64,000 bases of DNA from Lolium rigidum. Its lineage: Eukaryota > Streptophyta > Magnoliopsida > Poales > Poaceae. This document shows, piece after piece, positions 1 to 10,121 of this stretch; within the stretch, counting starts at the first letter, position 1; each line of letters begins with the position of its first letter. The notes under the pieces are model-generated. The model searched no databases, was not told where the DNA came from, and was given only the letters and a program-made list of their open reading frames with translations. The DNA lies in assembly GCF_022539505.1 (NCBI RefSeq), contig NC_061508.1:36512256-36576255 (forward strand), in the 5' to 3' direction. A program made the translations under genes and the position numbers.

Positions 1-554
1 AAACGGTTTCAGCCAATAAATAAATAAATCGTTATAAACGAAAATAAGCGCTTCGATCATATACGCGTTTTCTGTACATATATATCTCCCGTCCGGATTC
101 TCTCAGAACCATCATGTAAAAGCCTTGTTAAGTGACCGATAAAGTGGGCATTTTCCCCACTGGGATTTCGTTTACATGAAACAATAGAAACAGACATGAA
201 AACTGAGAATAATCGGGAGCAATAGGCAAAGATTTTTTTTTTTTTTGAAACATCGCACGAACATCCAATCGTATCTGCTCGGCCACCCATCTCTGACATT
301 ACATGCGCTCCCTCCCCGTTCCTCGTAGCAGAAACCCCGCCAAGAAACGCCAGCCAGCACACGGCACAACCGTGGCGGAGGTGAAATCAAGCGGAATCAA
401 GATCACTATACCGTCCCAAGGTGAGCGGGGATGGAAACCTATCCCGTCGAAAGCTAACACACCGCAGAAGCGACGCATGCACCAGGGTTGTACACCATGT
501 AACGAAAGGTTGAGGCCTAAGTACAGGGGATGAACCAAAATTCCGGGCACTCAC
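1..554 (-). other. Putative intron 1 downstream of the plastid-type exon
   Basis: Read on the minus strand, this stretch follows a GTGAGT donor at 549-554. It contains a T-rich tract (about 232-246 on the plus strand) and no convincing coding frame, which fits an intron running off the window. I see no acceptor-bounded exon in it. If it is not an intron it is simply unannotated low-copy DNA. Confidence 0.3.
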
Positions 555-802
555 CGCAGCGGAGAACGGAGACCTTCCACGGAGGCGACGGCGGGCAAGA
601 GGTCGGGCGGGCGGGCGTAGTCGAAGCTTGTGGCGGACGGATACTTGCCGGTGCCGGAGCAGGAGAGAGCGGAGGTGAAGGGGACGGGAGGGGAGGGGAC
701 GGTTTGGGCGGAAAAGGAGGAGGCTTTGGCTTTGCTGGGGGTCGGGTGAAGAAGACTGAAGACGCGTTGGACTGATGAGGCTGACGCCGTGGGCTGTGCC
801 AC
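555..802 (-). pseudogene. First-exon remnant with plastid-transit-like N-terminus, no ATG
   Basis: One minus-strand frame encodes about 82 codons rich in Ala, Ser and Pro and poor in acidic residues at the start (AQPTASASSVQRVFS...), then a less biased stretch (GKYPSATSFDYARPPDLL). This is the composition expected of a chloroplast transit peptide running into a mature protein. The frame ends exactly at CTGCG|GTGAGT, a strong plant splice donor. The codon where an initiator would be expected (800-802) is GTG, and an in-frame TAA lies a short way upstream with no ATG between them, so as written it cannot start normally. I do not recognise the protein. It may be a gene that lost its start codon, a gene with an upstream coding exon, or a 5' fragment captured by a transposon. 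The rest would lie left of position 1. Confidence 0.4.
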
Positions 803-959
803 AGCTGTTGGGGCCGCACCTTTTGTGTTTTAGCACACACCCTTTTTGTTTATTTCTGCAAAGTCCCTTTTGGTTTTTGGATTAGATGGGGTGGATTCGG
901 TGGAACAGAAGACATGTTTTCTATACTTTCATTTTTCTTTTCACCATCTTTTTTTGTTC
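803..959. other. Spacer; possible promoter side of the exon remnant
   Basis: The sequence is T-rich on the plus strand, and I see no gene or clear TATA box. It lies upstream of the minus-strand exon at 555-802, so it would hold that gene's promoter if the gene is real. Confidence 0.25.
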
Positions 960-2150
960 TTGTAGAAAATAGACCTGACATGGTCTAAGTTTTCATGGTA
1001 TATTAGTGTGATCGATCCAACACCCTCTCCACCCCTAGATCTGTGACTCCTTCCCTTCCCGTGGTGCCAAGTCGTTTCAAATTATAATTACATTTTTTCT
1101 ACAGATAAATTATTTGTGATCATATGCTAATAAGACCCGTGCATACGCTATCTCTGAAAGGGTAGCTCACAGTGTCATATAGATAGGAAATTTTGGTGCA
1201 TTGGAGGTCTGACCTTGCAACGGACAAGAGACACGGTAACGCAAGCATAGCCATAGCATCAGGCAAAAAGACATGTTCGATGCGCCATTTTTTCGGCGCC
1301 ACGACAACGAACGCTGCATCAGTTGCTTGAAACTACTTGTATTTTCGCTTCATTGTTTTTGTACTCCACCATATTAAAAGGCGGTGATCTATCTTCGAGA
1401 GTCTCCCGATTTCAAGACTTATTTTTTGCATCATATATACAACGATGTCCTCTAGGAAAATTTGAGTTTGCTGATTGGTGCTTTCTTCCCTTTTGAAAAA
1501 TATGAAACCAGGACTAACTGCCTAAGGGGCCACTCAATTTGGTATGATGGTCCAACAACGAAATTGGTCATAGTTTTTTTACTTTTTTTTCTATGGTATA
1601 TATAGGCTACATGTAAATATTAGGGTGATCCATGGACCAGGTCCACCTATAGATCCGCCATTGCTTTCCTGTGGTGCCAATGTCGTTCAATTGCAATTAC
1701 ATTTTTTATACGACCGAACGAACAAATGCTAATAGACGTGCATATAAAACATTACGGTATATCCGAAAGGGTAGCTCATAGTGCCATACAGATAGAAACT
1801 TTGGCACGTTGGAGGTCTGACCTTGCAACGGACAAGAGACACGGCAACGCATGCATAGCCATAGCATCACACAAAAAGACATGTTGGATGCGCTATTTTT
1901 TGGGCGCCACGGCAACGAACACTACATCAGGTGTTTGGAATTACTCGTATCTCCGGTTCACTTTTTGTGTGTGTTCTCCACGGTTGTTGAAAAGCGGTGA
2001 TCTCCCTTCGAGAGTCGGCATGTCAATTCTCATAAATAAACTTCCATATACTACCTCTAGAATATAGATTTGCCCGTAGATTTAAGATTTATTATCGCAT
2101 TATATTTACAACTATGAGCTTGGGCTGCTTTTGGATGCATGCATCATTTG
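960..2150. repeat. Background block R5, two diverged tandem copies
   Basis: About 960-1480 and 1560-2110 are tandem diverged copies. Shared landmarks include 'gtggtgccaa', the 'gctaata...cgtgcata' stretch, 'gcaacggacaagagacacgg', 'aaaaagacatgtt' and 'gcgccac'. A third copy is at about 5765-6530 and is closer to the second. No reading frame is preserved between the copies, so this is a non-coding duplicated sequence. It may be an old LTR or other TE end that I cannot classify. Confidence 0.6.
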
Positions 2151-2439
2151 CGGGCTTGTGGAAGCATAAGACTTTGCAATTTACAATAGTACTGTAATCA
2201 ACATGTAAAAAACAACCACCATCGCACTTCGGGGTAAAAAGTAATTTTAAATAACACGGAGGGCCAAAGCGAGACAGCAGCAACGCTGTGGTGTGGATAA
2301 AACAACAACATAAGTTGTGTGACCAGGCTTGGGCTGACGTCGCTGTTAGGTGGGCCCCGATTAGTATTATTTTATTTGGTTGTCCGGGGGACCCACATTT
2401 GGCAGCACCTGGGGAGAAGGATGTTGTGACCCGGCCAGG

Positions 2440-3060
2440 ATTCGATACGATGATGATGATTGACTTTTTGGCAAAACAAAAGAAAACAAAACAAAAGGCA
2501 CGGTGTACTACTACCAAATGCGAGCTGCATCACCCAACTTTAATCCCGCTTTTAGCGATGGGAGACTGAACAAATTTCCCGGAAGAAGCGTGAGGGAATC
2601 ATGTAGGTAGTCCATACAAGCTGGGAAGTAATCTGATTATTATGCTGCCATAATATTTTCCGAACCCGAGATGTTGAACTGAAACGGTAAACTCGGGGTG
2701 GGCGCAGGAAACGCGCGGTTCGTTCCGTGGCCGTGAATCGTGGCACGGGATCAGCTCGCAGAGTCGTACTCGGACTGCAACTGCCGCTGCCAGCGCTAAC
2801 CCTTTGACTAAGCCTCCTGCCTAATCATCCGCGAGTCCGCAATGCGTTGCGCAAAAAATGGTTATCGTGGTTTGGTCGACTCACTCTCCTGACATGCTCC
2901 CCGTTGTGATCGTTTTATTGGAGTAGCTCAACAAATCATGCAGGGGATTTCGAGTAGTCAGCCGCGATTTCCAACAAAAAATAAGCATTCAGTCACGACG
3001 CTTACATTTATACGCAAAGCATGCTCTTTGCATCCGAGCATTCATCAGTGTGTTTGGCAT
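2440..3060. repeat. Background block R4, copy 1
   Basis: This matches about 20740-21510 and, more weakly, about 42730-43060. Shared landmarks are 'aaaggcac', 'gctgcatca', 'tttcccggaagaa', 'gcaactgccgctgcc', 'ggttatcgtggtttggtcga', 'cgagtagtca' and 'gcaaagcatg'. The copies differ by many substitutions and indels and keep no common open frame. It looks like a non-coding part of an old tandem unit. Confidence 0.6.
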
Positions 3061-3949
3061 ATAGCATGTCTAGTAGATGATTTATAGTAATTTACATCAT
3101 ATGACGTATTATAGATCACCTATTTTTTTATTATTTTCATATTTTTTTATTTGTTTTTGTTCTCAAAACTTAGATGATGTAAAATGTATCACCTCTCTTT
3201 TTTTGCCAAAATTTCACTGATCTATAGTACATATAGGCCTAAAAGTAATAAAAAATATATATAAGTTATTGGACCTTCTAGCGATGACTACAAGCACTAG
3301 CACGAACCGAGGGCGCGCCGCCGTCCTCACCCTTTCATCACCGGAGCCAGACAAAAGTTGTCGTAGTAGAACTTATTGTAGTAGACAAACGAGAAGTCAT
3401 CGTGCTAAGACCCCACTACAATTGGCCATGCAAATTTTTTAAGTTGCACAAACATTACACATGAAATTGAATGATGGTATCCCCAAAATTAACTTAATTA
3501 ATTCTAAATCGACCAAAAATTAGCTACATCCATCATTTACTGTATACATACTACAATTGGCCATGCAGTAAATAGTGTGGTACACACATATTTAAAGTTA
3601 GAAACTAGAAAAGCGAGCACGTGATGTTTACAACATCTTCCAACATGCTACTCTCAATAACATTAACTTACATCTGCCATGGGTCCGATGGTGTAAGCAC
3701 ATATGGATTGATAAAGAAAGAGTTGTGCTGCTTAGTCCATCTAACGTGGGCCAAACGGTAAAAACATTGATACAGAATGAAGCAGCCACACAAATTATAT
3801 GATGTGCTAACGAGATGAGGAACCCATTAGGAATAGTCAACTGGTCCACTGCAGCACGAGCCATCCCAATAACATGAGCATGTACAACCTTGTATCTATG
3901 CCATTGCTTTTGACCACCGGATCTCCTCTGATGTTGATTCTGTTGATGT
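3061..3949. other. No gene seen; AT-rich background
   Basis: This is low-copy AT-rich DNA with a GC-rich island at about 3290-3350 that has no persuasive frame. The part around 3545-3690 shares short landmarks with about 43020-43400 ('gcagtaaatag', 'acatgctactct'), so it belongs to the same old duplicated unit. Confidence 0.4.
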
Positions 3950-4470
3950 TTTGGCCGACTTTGCCACATGGAAATTTTAGAAGATCCCCCCTCCACAAAT
4001 GTAGTCTTGTACTCTCTGATGCCTCCTACTCTTAGCCCCACTATGTGATCTAGAAGATAATGGCTGCAAGGTTTGTGGCAGTGTAAAATAAACCATTTTT
4101 CATTTACACATATTTGGATCGTCAATGTACTACCAAAAGGCAGCTAACATGGCATTCTATCTCTGCCTCTCCTTGGTTTATATTGAGAGCAGCCCAAGTG
4201 CGTTTCTTTGATGTGTTGCAACTACCATGAAATTAAATATGGGGGCAAATCCACATTGACTCAAAATGGTACCTAAGTTTACAATGCCCGTCGTGCTGTA
4301 GTTTATGTATCATGTAGTGGCTTGGTGCCATGATAAAACGTGGCAGGGATAAGCACTCCCCTACCATATCACTCCTTACGAATACTCTTTTTTGACAAAG
4401 AAAATATATATCAATATTAAAAAGTTCATCATAAATCATATAGCTTTGACATCCGTGTGCCATGGTGCTA
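3950..4470. repeat. Background block R1, copy 1
   Basis: The block recurs at about 7900-8267, 19870-20168 and 43860-44213. Landmarks in order are 'gactttgccacatgg', 'tagaagata', 'atttggatc', 'ctaccaaaaggcag', 'tttgatgtgttgcaact' and 'tatcatgtagtggcttggtgccatga'. Two of the four copies (8267 and 44213) were hit by large transposons near the same downstream landmark. No open frame is shared by the copies. Confidence 0.65.
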
Positions 4471-5107
4471 GGTTTCTAGTCTCCCATCATGGTGCTTGCT
4501 TTTTAACACACCCAATTGCTAGAGCCTGGCGCGTGATTTCCTTTTTGTGATATTTCTTTCTTGTTTCTTTCAATGGGACTAGTGCTCAGGCTTGGGCCAT
4601 GCCGGGACAACCTAGCACGTCCCATTTGTGCCTGGGATTATGCCGGGATCAAGCCAATAAGCTCATTAAGCGTGTAGTTCCATGTCGGCATGTCGCATTG
4701 TCCCCTCAAAGCATCAAAGCACGACCCAGAACATTCCAGGATGCCATCAGGCCACGCCAACACGAACCTAACCTGACCTTGTGTTGCTATAGACAAACAA
4801 GCATGGAGAGGGGCAAACATAGCCGCACAGGGAATGGAAGACCGTAGCTGTGTCCATCGTGGATGCTCCTGGCAAGCTCACCATGGATGCTCTTGACGAC
4901 GTGTTGTGGTCGACCGCCACTCCTTGATGGTTTATAACCATGGACTCATTTATACTTGGTGAAGAGGTGTTGAATCTGGATTCTAGAGGTGGCATTGGAG
5001 GAGTGTAGATGACGAAAATGGGGGCGGTGCCATCCTCTTCACGTGGCTAGCAACTATATATATCGATCTGGGTTTCTTCTGGTTCTAGGAATGTAGGGAC
5101 GACAAAG
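4471..5107. repeat. Background block R2, copy 1
   Basis: This is highly similar to about 16940-17580. Landmarks are 'agagcctggcgc', 'gcttgggccatgccggga', 'gaacattccaggatgccatc' and 'gactcat...acttggtgaaga'. The right end stops at 'gacgacaaag', exactly where a CACTA-type terminus begins at 5108. The second copy continues past that point without an insertion, so it preserves the empty site. Confidence 0.7.
4768..4995 (-). pseudogene. Minus-strand frame conserved between the two R2 copies
   Basis: A 75-codon frame starts with MPPLESRF and includes the segment SSRASMVSL. The other R2 copy (minus strand, 17254-17601) keeps the same frame through this part despite many substitutions, including MPPLESRF, HQGVA, SSRASMVSL and CPSPCLF. 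In both copies the ATG of 'SRASM' is followed at once by GTGAGC, a possible splice donor, so the real unit could be a short first exon. I recognise no family. It may be an old exon remnant inside the tandem unit; chance conservation of a short frame is possible. Confidence 0.3.
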
Positions 5108-5278
5108 CACTGGTAGAGAACATGTCTTCTCTACCGGTTCGGGAGAGCCTTTAGTCCCGGTTGGCCATCCGGGACTGCCAAAATTGGACTAAAGCCCCCA
5201 CCTTTAGTCCCGATTGGCATATAAACCGGGACTAAAGGTCATCCACGTGGCAGCGGCGGAACGCTCGGGCTGGCGGAT

Positions 5279-5315
5279 CTTTAGTCCCGGTTGGTAACAC
5301 CAACCGGGACTAAAG
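5279..5315. repeat. Perfect 17-bp inverted repeat with a 3-nt loop
   Basis: CTTTAGTCCCGGTTGGT at 5279-5295 pairs perfectly with 5299-5315 across the loop AAC. The hairpin lies within the CACTA-type fragment and is a plausible small-RNA source if transcribed. Confidence 0.9.
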
Positions 5316-5388
5316 TCCACGCCAGTGTTTAGAGTTCTAGCCCATGTATTTTGTGTTTTCCATTTTTATTTATACATATTCTACGCTA

Positions 5389-5400
<12 letters not shown>

Positions 5401-5428
<28 letters not shown>
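5401..5428. repeat. (AT)14 microsatellite
   Basis: An uninterrupted run of 14 AT units sits in the AT-rich part of the CACTA-type fragment. Confidence 0.95.
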
Positions 5429-5764
5429 CGTACATGTTTATGCACATATAATATAATGTATCTTACAATTTATTATAGTTTATGTCTAATTACATGAAGA
5501 TCACTAGATTACATGGAGGCATTGGTGGCAATGGTGTTCTCCGCCTTTATGTATGACCTCGCTAAGTAAAAATCACGCCAATTTCCTTTGAATTGCTTGT
5601 ACGCATTCCTCCGGTAGAAGCTGACCCCGCAGATAATCGGCCTTTAAAAGGAGGAGATCAATATGTGTGTGTGCGTATATATAATTATAAATACTTACTA
5701 CTCCTGGGTGTAGTTACACCCATATCTAATATACTACCATACATAAGTATGTACGATACTTTAT

Positions 5765-6530
5765 CAGTTTGATTTTAAGACTTATTTTTGCATCATATGT
5801 ACAACAATGTCCTCTAGAAAAATTTGAGTTTGTTGATTGGTGCTTTCTTCCCTTTTGAAAAATATGAAACCAGGCCTAACTGCCTAAGGGGCCAATCAAT
5901 TTGGTATGATGGTCCAACAACGAAATTGGTCATAGTTTTTTTACTTTTATTCTGTGGTATATATAGGCTACATGTAAATATTAGGGTGATCCATAGACCA
6001 GGTCCACCCATAGATCCGCCATTGCTCTCCTGTGGTGCCAATGTCCCAATGTCGTTCAATTGCAATTACATTTTTTATACAACCGAATGAACAAATGCTA
6101 ATATACGTGCATATAAAACATTACGGTATCTCTGAAAGGATAGCTCATAGTGTCATATAGATAGAAAACTTTAGCGCGTTGGAGGTTTGCAACGGACAAG
6201 AAACACGGTAACGCAAGCATAGTCATGGCATCAGGCAACAAGACATGTTCGATGCGCTATTTTTTCGGCGCCGCGACAACGAACGCTACATCAGGTGTTT
6301 GGACCTACTCGTATTTCCATTTCACTTTTGTGTGTGTTCTCCGCGGTTGTTGAAAAGCGGCAATCCCTTCAAGGGTCGGCATGTCAATTCTCATAAATAA
6401 ACTTCTATATACTACCTCTAGAATATAGATTTGTTCGTAGATTTAAGATTTATTATCGCTTTATATTTATAACTATGAGCTTGGGCTGCTTTTGGATGCA
6501 TGCATCATTTGAGGGCTTGTGGAAACATAA
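5765..6530. repeat. Background block R5, copy 3
   Basis: This is nearly colinear with about 1400-2165, from 'tgttgattggtgctttcttc' through 'cttgggctgcttttggatgc' to 'gggcttgtggaa'. The two copies diverge exactly where 'gagcatctccagtcgcgtcc' begins, which fixes the left end of the next element at about 6531. Confidence 0.75.
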
Positions 6531-7461
6531 GAGCATCTCCAGTCGCGTCCCCCAAACCGTCCCCCAAACCGCGCCGGATCGAGCGTTTGGGGACGTGTTT
6601 CGTTCGTGCCGCGTTTGGGGGACGTCGCTCCCCAGCCGCGTCCCCCAAACGCCGCCCCCAAATATTAAAAGTATTTTTTTTGGCTAGAAAGAAACTATTT
6701 AATAATATTCAAATCGGTTGAACATAAACAAATTATATATAAAACTTCGAAAAAATATAATTAAATACATATAAACTATCTACTTCTTCTTCTTCGCTGA
6801 TGGCCCCGCCTCGTCGTCGTCATCGCGGTGGCGCTTCCTGCTCGTCACCTCTTCCGAAGAGGCGGTGTCGGCGCTCGACGCGTCGTCGTCGCCGGTGCTC
6901 GTCGGCTGCGCCTTGGCCTTGGCCTTGGCCTTGGCCTTGGCGGCCTTGGCCTTGGCGGCCTTCGCCTTGGAAGCCTTCGCCTTGGCCGCCTTCGCCTTCG
7001 CACGGGCCACCGCCGCCGCCGCGGCCTCGCTCTCTTCTTCCTCCTCCTCCCAGCCCAGCCATTCCTCCTCGCCGTCAACCGGCGGCGGGAATCGTCGCCG
7101 CTGCTCGGCGTCCCGGCTTTGTCCCACCAATGGCGCCGGCCAGCGGAGCTTTCCCTCGCTGGAGGTGTCGGACGGGAGCTGGGAGATGTAGCTCATCGTC
7201 GCTGGAGGTGTCGGATGGAAGCTTGGATGAATGACGGCGTACGTACGGGTCTGTTATCACCAGAATTTGACCAAGTCAGAGGTGGGCCGCGATCGAAGAT
7301 GGGTTTGAAGATATATATATATGGAAGAATACGTGGATCGGCCTTTTATACCAAGTTGGGCTTAATTGCCCGTGTATCTGTAACATATTAGATCGTATTT
7401 TAGTTTAGAGATAGAATCTTATTCGTGCACGGTTTGGTGCACGCCCGCATTAGAGAGTCCG
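6531..7461. mobile_element. Class II DNA transposon remnant, superfamily uncertain
   Basis: The left edge is set by comparison with the uninterrupted R5 copy at about 2165. It starts GAGCATCTCCAGTCGCGTC followed by repeated 'gtcccccaaa' motifs, a terminus I associate with grass PIF/Harbinger- or Mutator-like elements. It contains one minus-strand TE-associated reading frame (6780-7196). No inverted copy of the terminus is present before the assembly gap, so the right end is in the gap or lost. Confidence 0.5.
6780..7196 (-). CDS. Lys/Ala-repeat TE-associated protein, likely nuclear
   Basis: A 138-codon frame with a true ATG at 7196 (MSYISQLPSDTSSEGKL). In order it has a short Ser/Pro-rich N-terminus, a Trp/Glu-rich acidic patch (EEEWLGWEEEEEESE), a long run of alternating Ala and Lys (about residues 65-95) encoded by short 'ggccttggc'-type repeats, an acidic Asp/Ser stretch, and a basic tail ending AGPSAKKKK. 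The tail resembles a nuclear localisation signal. It lies inside the class II remnant and resembles low-complexity C-terminal parts of grass transposon accessory proteins. No catalytic motif is visible. It may be the last exon of a longer transposon gene; expression is unknown. Confidence 0.4.
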   Translation of the reverse strand: MSYISQLPSDTSSEGKLRWPAPLVGQSRDAEQRRRFPPPVDGEEEWLGWEEEEEESEAAAAAVARAKAKAAKAKASKAKAAKAKAAKAKAKAKAKAQPTSTGDDDASSADTASSEEVTSRKRHRDDDDEAGPSAKKKK

Positions 7462-7561
7462 NNNNNNNNNNNNNNNNNNNNNNNNNNNNNNNNNNNNNNN
7501 NNNNNNNNNNNNNNNNNNNNNNNNNNNNNNNNNNNNNNNNNNNNNNNNNNNNNNNNNNNNN
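7462..7561. other. Assembly gap (100 N)
   Basis: Exactly 100 N characters, the usual placeholder for a scaffold gap of unknown length. Distances across it are not reliable. Confidence 0.99.
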
Positions 7562-8267
7562 TAGCGGGGATAAGAACTCACCAGTCACCCCTACCATATC
7601 ACTAATAGTAATAATCCTAAGCATATGCAATTTAATATCTTGGCATGAGAACAACGGAGTAGGCCATGTCAAAAGTTGAAGAAGTCACTACTTTGACCTT
7701 GGTCGTTCTAAGCAAACCATTTTGATGTGCATCAACCGAGTAGCTTTAATTTTCTGCGTGTTGCATGTTGCACGCTACATTAGTGCTATATAGCCTTAAG
7801 CTATGGATATGCGGGTGGACGCCTCCACCACTAACATTCAAATCCTACTGCTCATACACACTTGTTTTCAAAATTCAAAGACATATATTAAGCTGCGTTG
7901 ACAATATTCATTTAACAAGAAAATGTGAATTTTAGAAGATACCATCCCACTGATGTGGTATTGTTGCACTATCCTATGTCTCCTAGTCCTACTATGTGCG
8001 CTAGAAGACAATAAGTTATTTTACATTCATACATATTTGGATCATCAACACACTACCAAAAGGAAGGTAACCTTGCATTATCTCTTTGTGTCTCCTTGTT
8101 TTAAATGGGGAGCGGACTAAGTGTGTTTCGTTTGATGTGTTGCAACTGCAATGAAATTAAATACGAGGTCACATGAACACTGATTCACAGTGGTACCTGA
8201 GAGTACAATGTTAGTCGTACTGTAGTTTATCTATCATGCAGTGCCTTGGTCCCATGATGAAACATGG
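7562..8267. repeat. Background blocks R3 and R1, unit 2
   Basis: 7562-7900 matches about 16413-16700 ('ggataagaactc', 'atcctaagcata', 'gtcaaaagttga', 'gtagc.ttaa', 'ctccacc'). 7900-8267 is a copy of R1. The unit is cut at 8267 by the LTR retrotransposon; its continuation resumes at 16408 after the duplicated CATGG. Confidence 0.6.
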
Positions 8268-9864
8268 TGATACGTCTCCGACGTATCGATAATTTCTTAT
8301 GTTCTATGCCATATTATTGATGATACCTACATGTTTTATGCACACTTTATGTCATATTCGTGCATTTTCTGGAACTAACCTATTAACAAGATGCCGAAGT
8401 GCCGGTTTACGTTTTCTGCTGTTTTTGGTTTCAGAAATCCTAGTAACGAAATATTCTCGGAATTGGACGAAACGAAGACCCGGGGGCCTATTTTTCCACG
8501 GAGCTTCCAGAAGACCGAAGAACATACGAAGTGGGGCCACGAGGTGGCGACACCACAAGGCGGCACGGCCTAGGGGGGGCCCGCGCCGCCCTATGGTGTG
8601 GCCCCCTCGTCTGGCCCCCGACTCTGCCCTTCCGCATACTTAAAGCCTCCGTCGCGAAACCCCTGATGCGAAAAACCACGATACGGAAAACCTTATTGAG
8701 ACGCCGCCGCCGCCGATCCCATCTCGGGGGATTCTGGAGATCTCCTCCGGCACCCCGCCGGAGAGGGGATTCATCTCCCGGAGGACTCTACACCGCCATG
8801 GTCGCCTCCGGAGTGATGAGTGAGTAGTTCACCCCTGGACTATGGGTCCATAGCGGTAGCTAGATGGTTGTCTTCTCCTCATTATGCTTCATTGTTGGAT
8901 CTTGTGAGCTGCCTAACATGATCAAGATCATCTATCTGTAATACTCTATGTTGTGTTTGTCGGGATCCGATGGATAGAGAATACCATGTCATGTTAATTA
9001 TCAAGTTATTACATATGTGTTGTTTATGATCTTGCATGCTCTCCGTTTCTAGTAGAGGCTCCGGCCAAGTTTTTACTTTTAACTCCAAGAGGGAGTATTT
9101 ATGCTCGATAGTGGGTTCATGCCTCGCATTGACACCAGGACGGTGATAGAAAGTTCTAAGGTTGTGTTGTCTTGTTGCCACTAGGGATAAAACATTGTCG
9201 CTATGTCCGAGGATGTAGTTGTTGATTACATTACGCACCATACTTAATGCAATTGTCTGTTGTTAGCAACTTAATACTTGGAGGGGGTTCGGATGATAAC
9301 CTCGAAGGTGGACTTTTTAGGCATAGATGCGGTTGGATGGCGGTCTATGTACTTTGTCGTAATGCCCAATTAAATCTCACTATACTTATCATGTCATGTA
9401 TGTGCATTGTTATGCCCTCTCTATTTGTCAATTGCCCGACCGTAATTTGTTCACCCAACATGCTTTTATCTTATGGGAGAGACACCTCTAGTGAACTGTG
9501 GACCCCGGTCCATTCTTTTAATACTGAAATACAAATCTGCTGCAATACTTGTTTTTCTGTTTTCTCCGCAAACAATCATCTTCCACACAATACGGTTAAT
9601 CCTTTGTTACGGCAAGCCGGTGAGATTGACAACCTCAACGTTTCGTTGGGGCAAAGTACTTTGGTTGTGTTGTGCGGGTTCCACGTTGGCGCCGGAATCT
9701 CCGGTGTTGCGCCGCACTACATCCCGCCGCCATCAACCTTCAACGTGCTTCTTGACTCCCTACTGGTTCGATTAAACCTTGGTTTCTAACGAGGGAAACT
9801 TGCCGCTGTGCGCATCACACCTTCCTCTTGGGGTTCCCAACGGACGTGTCAACTACACGCATCA
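8268..9864 (+). repeat. 5' LTR (1597 bp)
   Basis: Begins TGATACGTCTCCGACGTATC and ends ACACGCATCA. The first 24 bases contain the inverted motif ATACGTC..GACGTAT. It is nearly identical to 14812-16407 and to the solo LTR at 38811-40413. Confidence 0.95.
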
Positions 9865-9874
9865 AGCAAATTTC

Positions 9875-9892
9875 TGGCGCCGTTGCCGGCGA
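9875..9892 (+). other. Primer binding site, tRNA-Asp type
   Basis: TGGCGCCGTTGCCGGCGA lies 10 bases after the 5' LTR. It matches the 3' end complement of plant tRNA-Asp with one apparent mismatch (C for G near the end). This primer type is usual for Athila-like Gypsy elements. Confidence 0.85.
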
Positions 9893-10121
9893 GATCAAGA
9901 CACGCTGCAAGGGGAGTCTCCACTTCTCAATCTCTTTACTTTGTTTTTGTCTTGCTTTATTTTATTTACTACTTTGTTTGCTGCATTATATCAAAACACA
10001 AAAAAATTAGTTGCTAGCTTTACTTTATTTACTGTCTTGTTTGCTATATAAAAACACAAAAAAAAAAATTTATTTTACTTGCATTTACTTTATCTAGTTT
10101 GCTTTATTTACTACTGCTAAA

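Larger units (their letters stand above)
5108..5690. mobile_element. Truncated CACTA-type element with TTTAGTCCCGG repeats
   Basis: It begins CACTGGTAGAGAA, a diverged CACTA-type terminus, immediately after AAG; the paralogous site at about 17565-17573 has the same flank without the insertion. Inside are inverted and direct copies of TTTAGTCCCGGTT, typical of grass non-autonomous CACTA ends. No matching right terminus is found before the R5 copy starts near 5765, so the right end is deleted. No transposase is encoded. Confidence 0.6.

Noticed and set aside
3628..4125. 165-codon minus-strand frame
   Set aside because: It overlaps the R1 block, and the other three R1 copies do not keep the frame.
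5279..5315. Conventional microRNA precursor
   Set aside because: The stem is only 17 bp with a 3-nt loop and is part of a transposon repeat; an siRNA source is more likely than a MIR gene.
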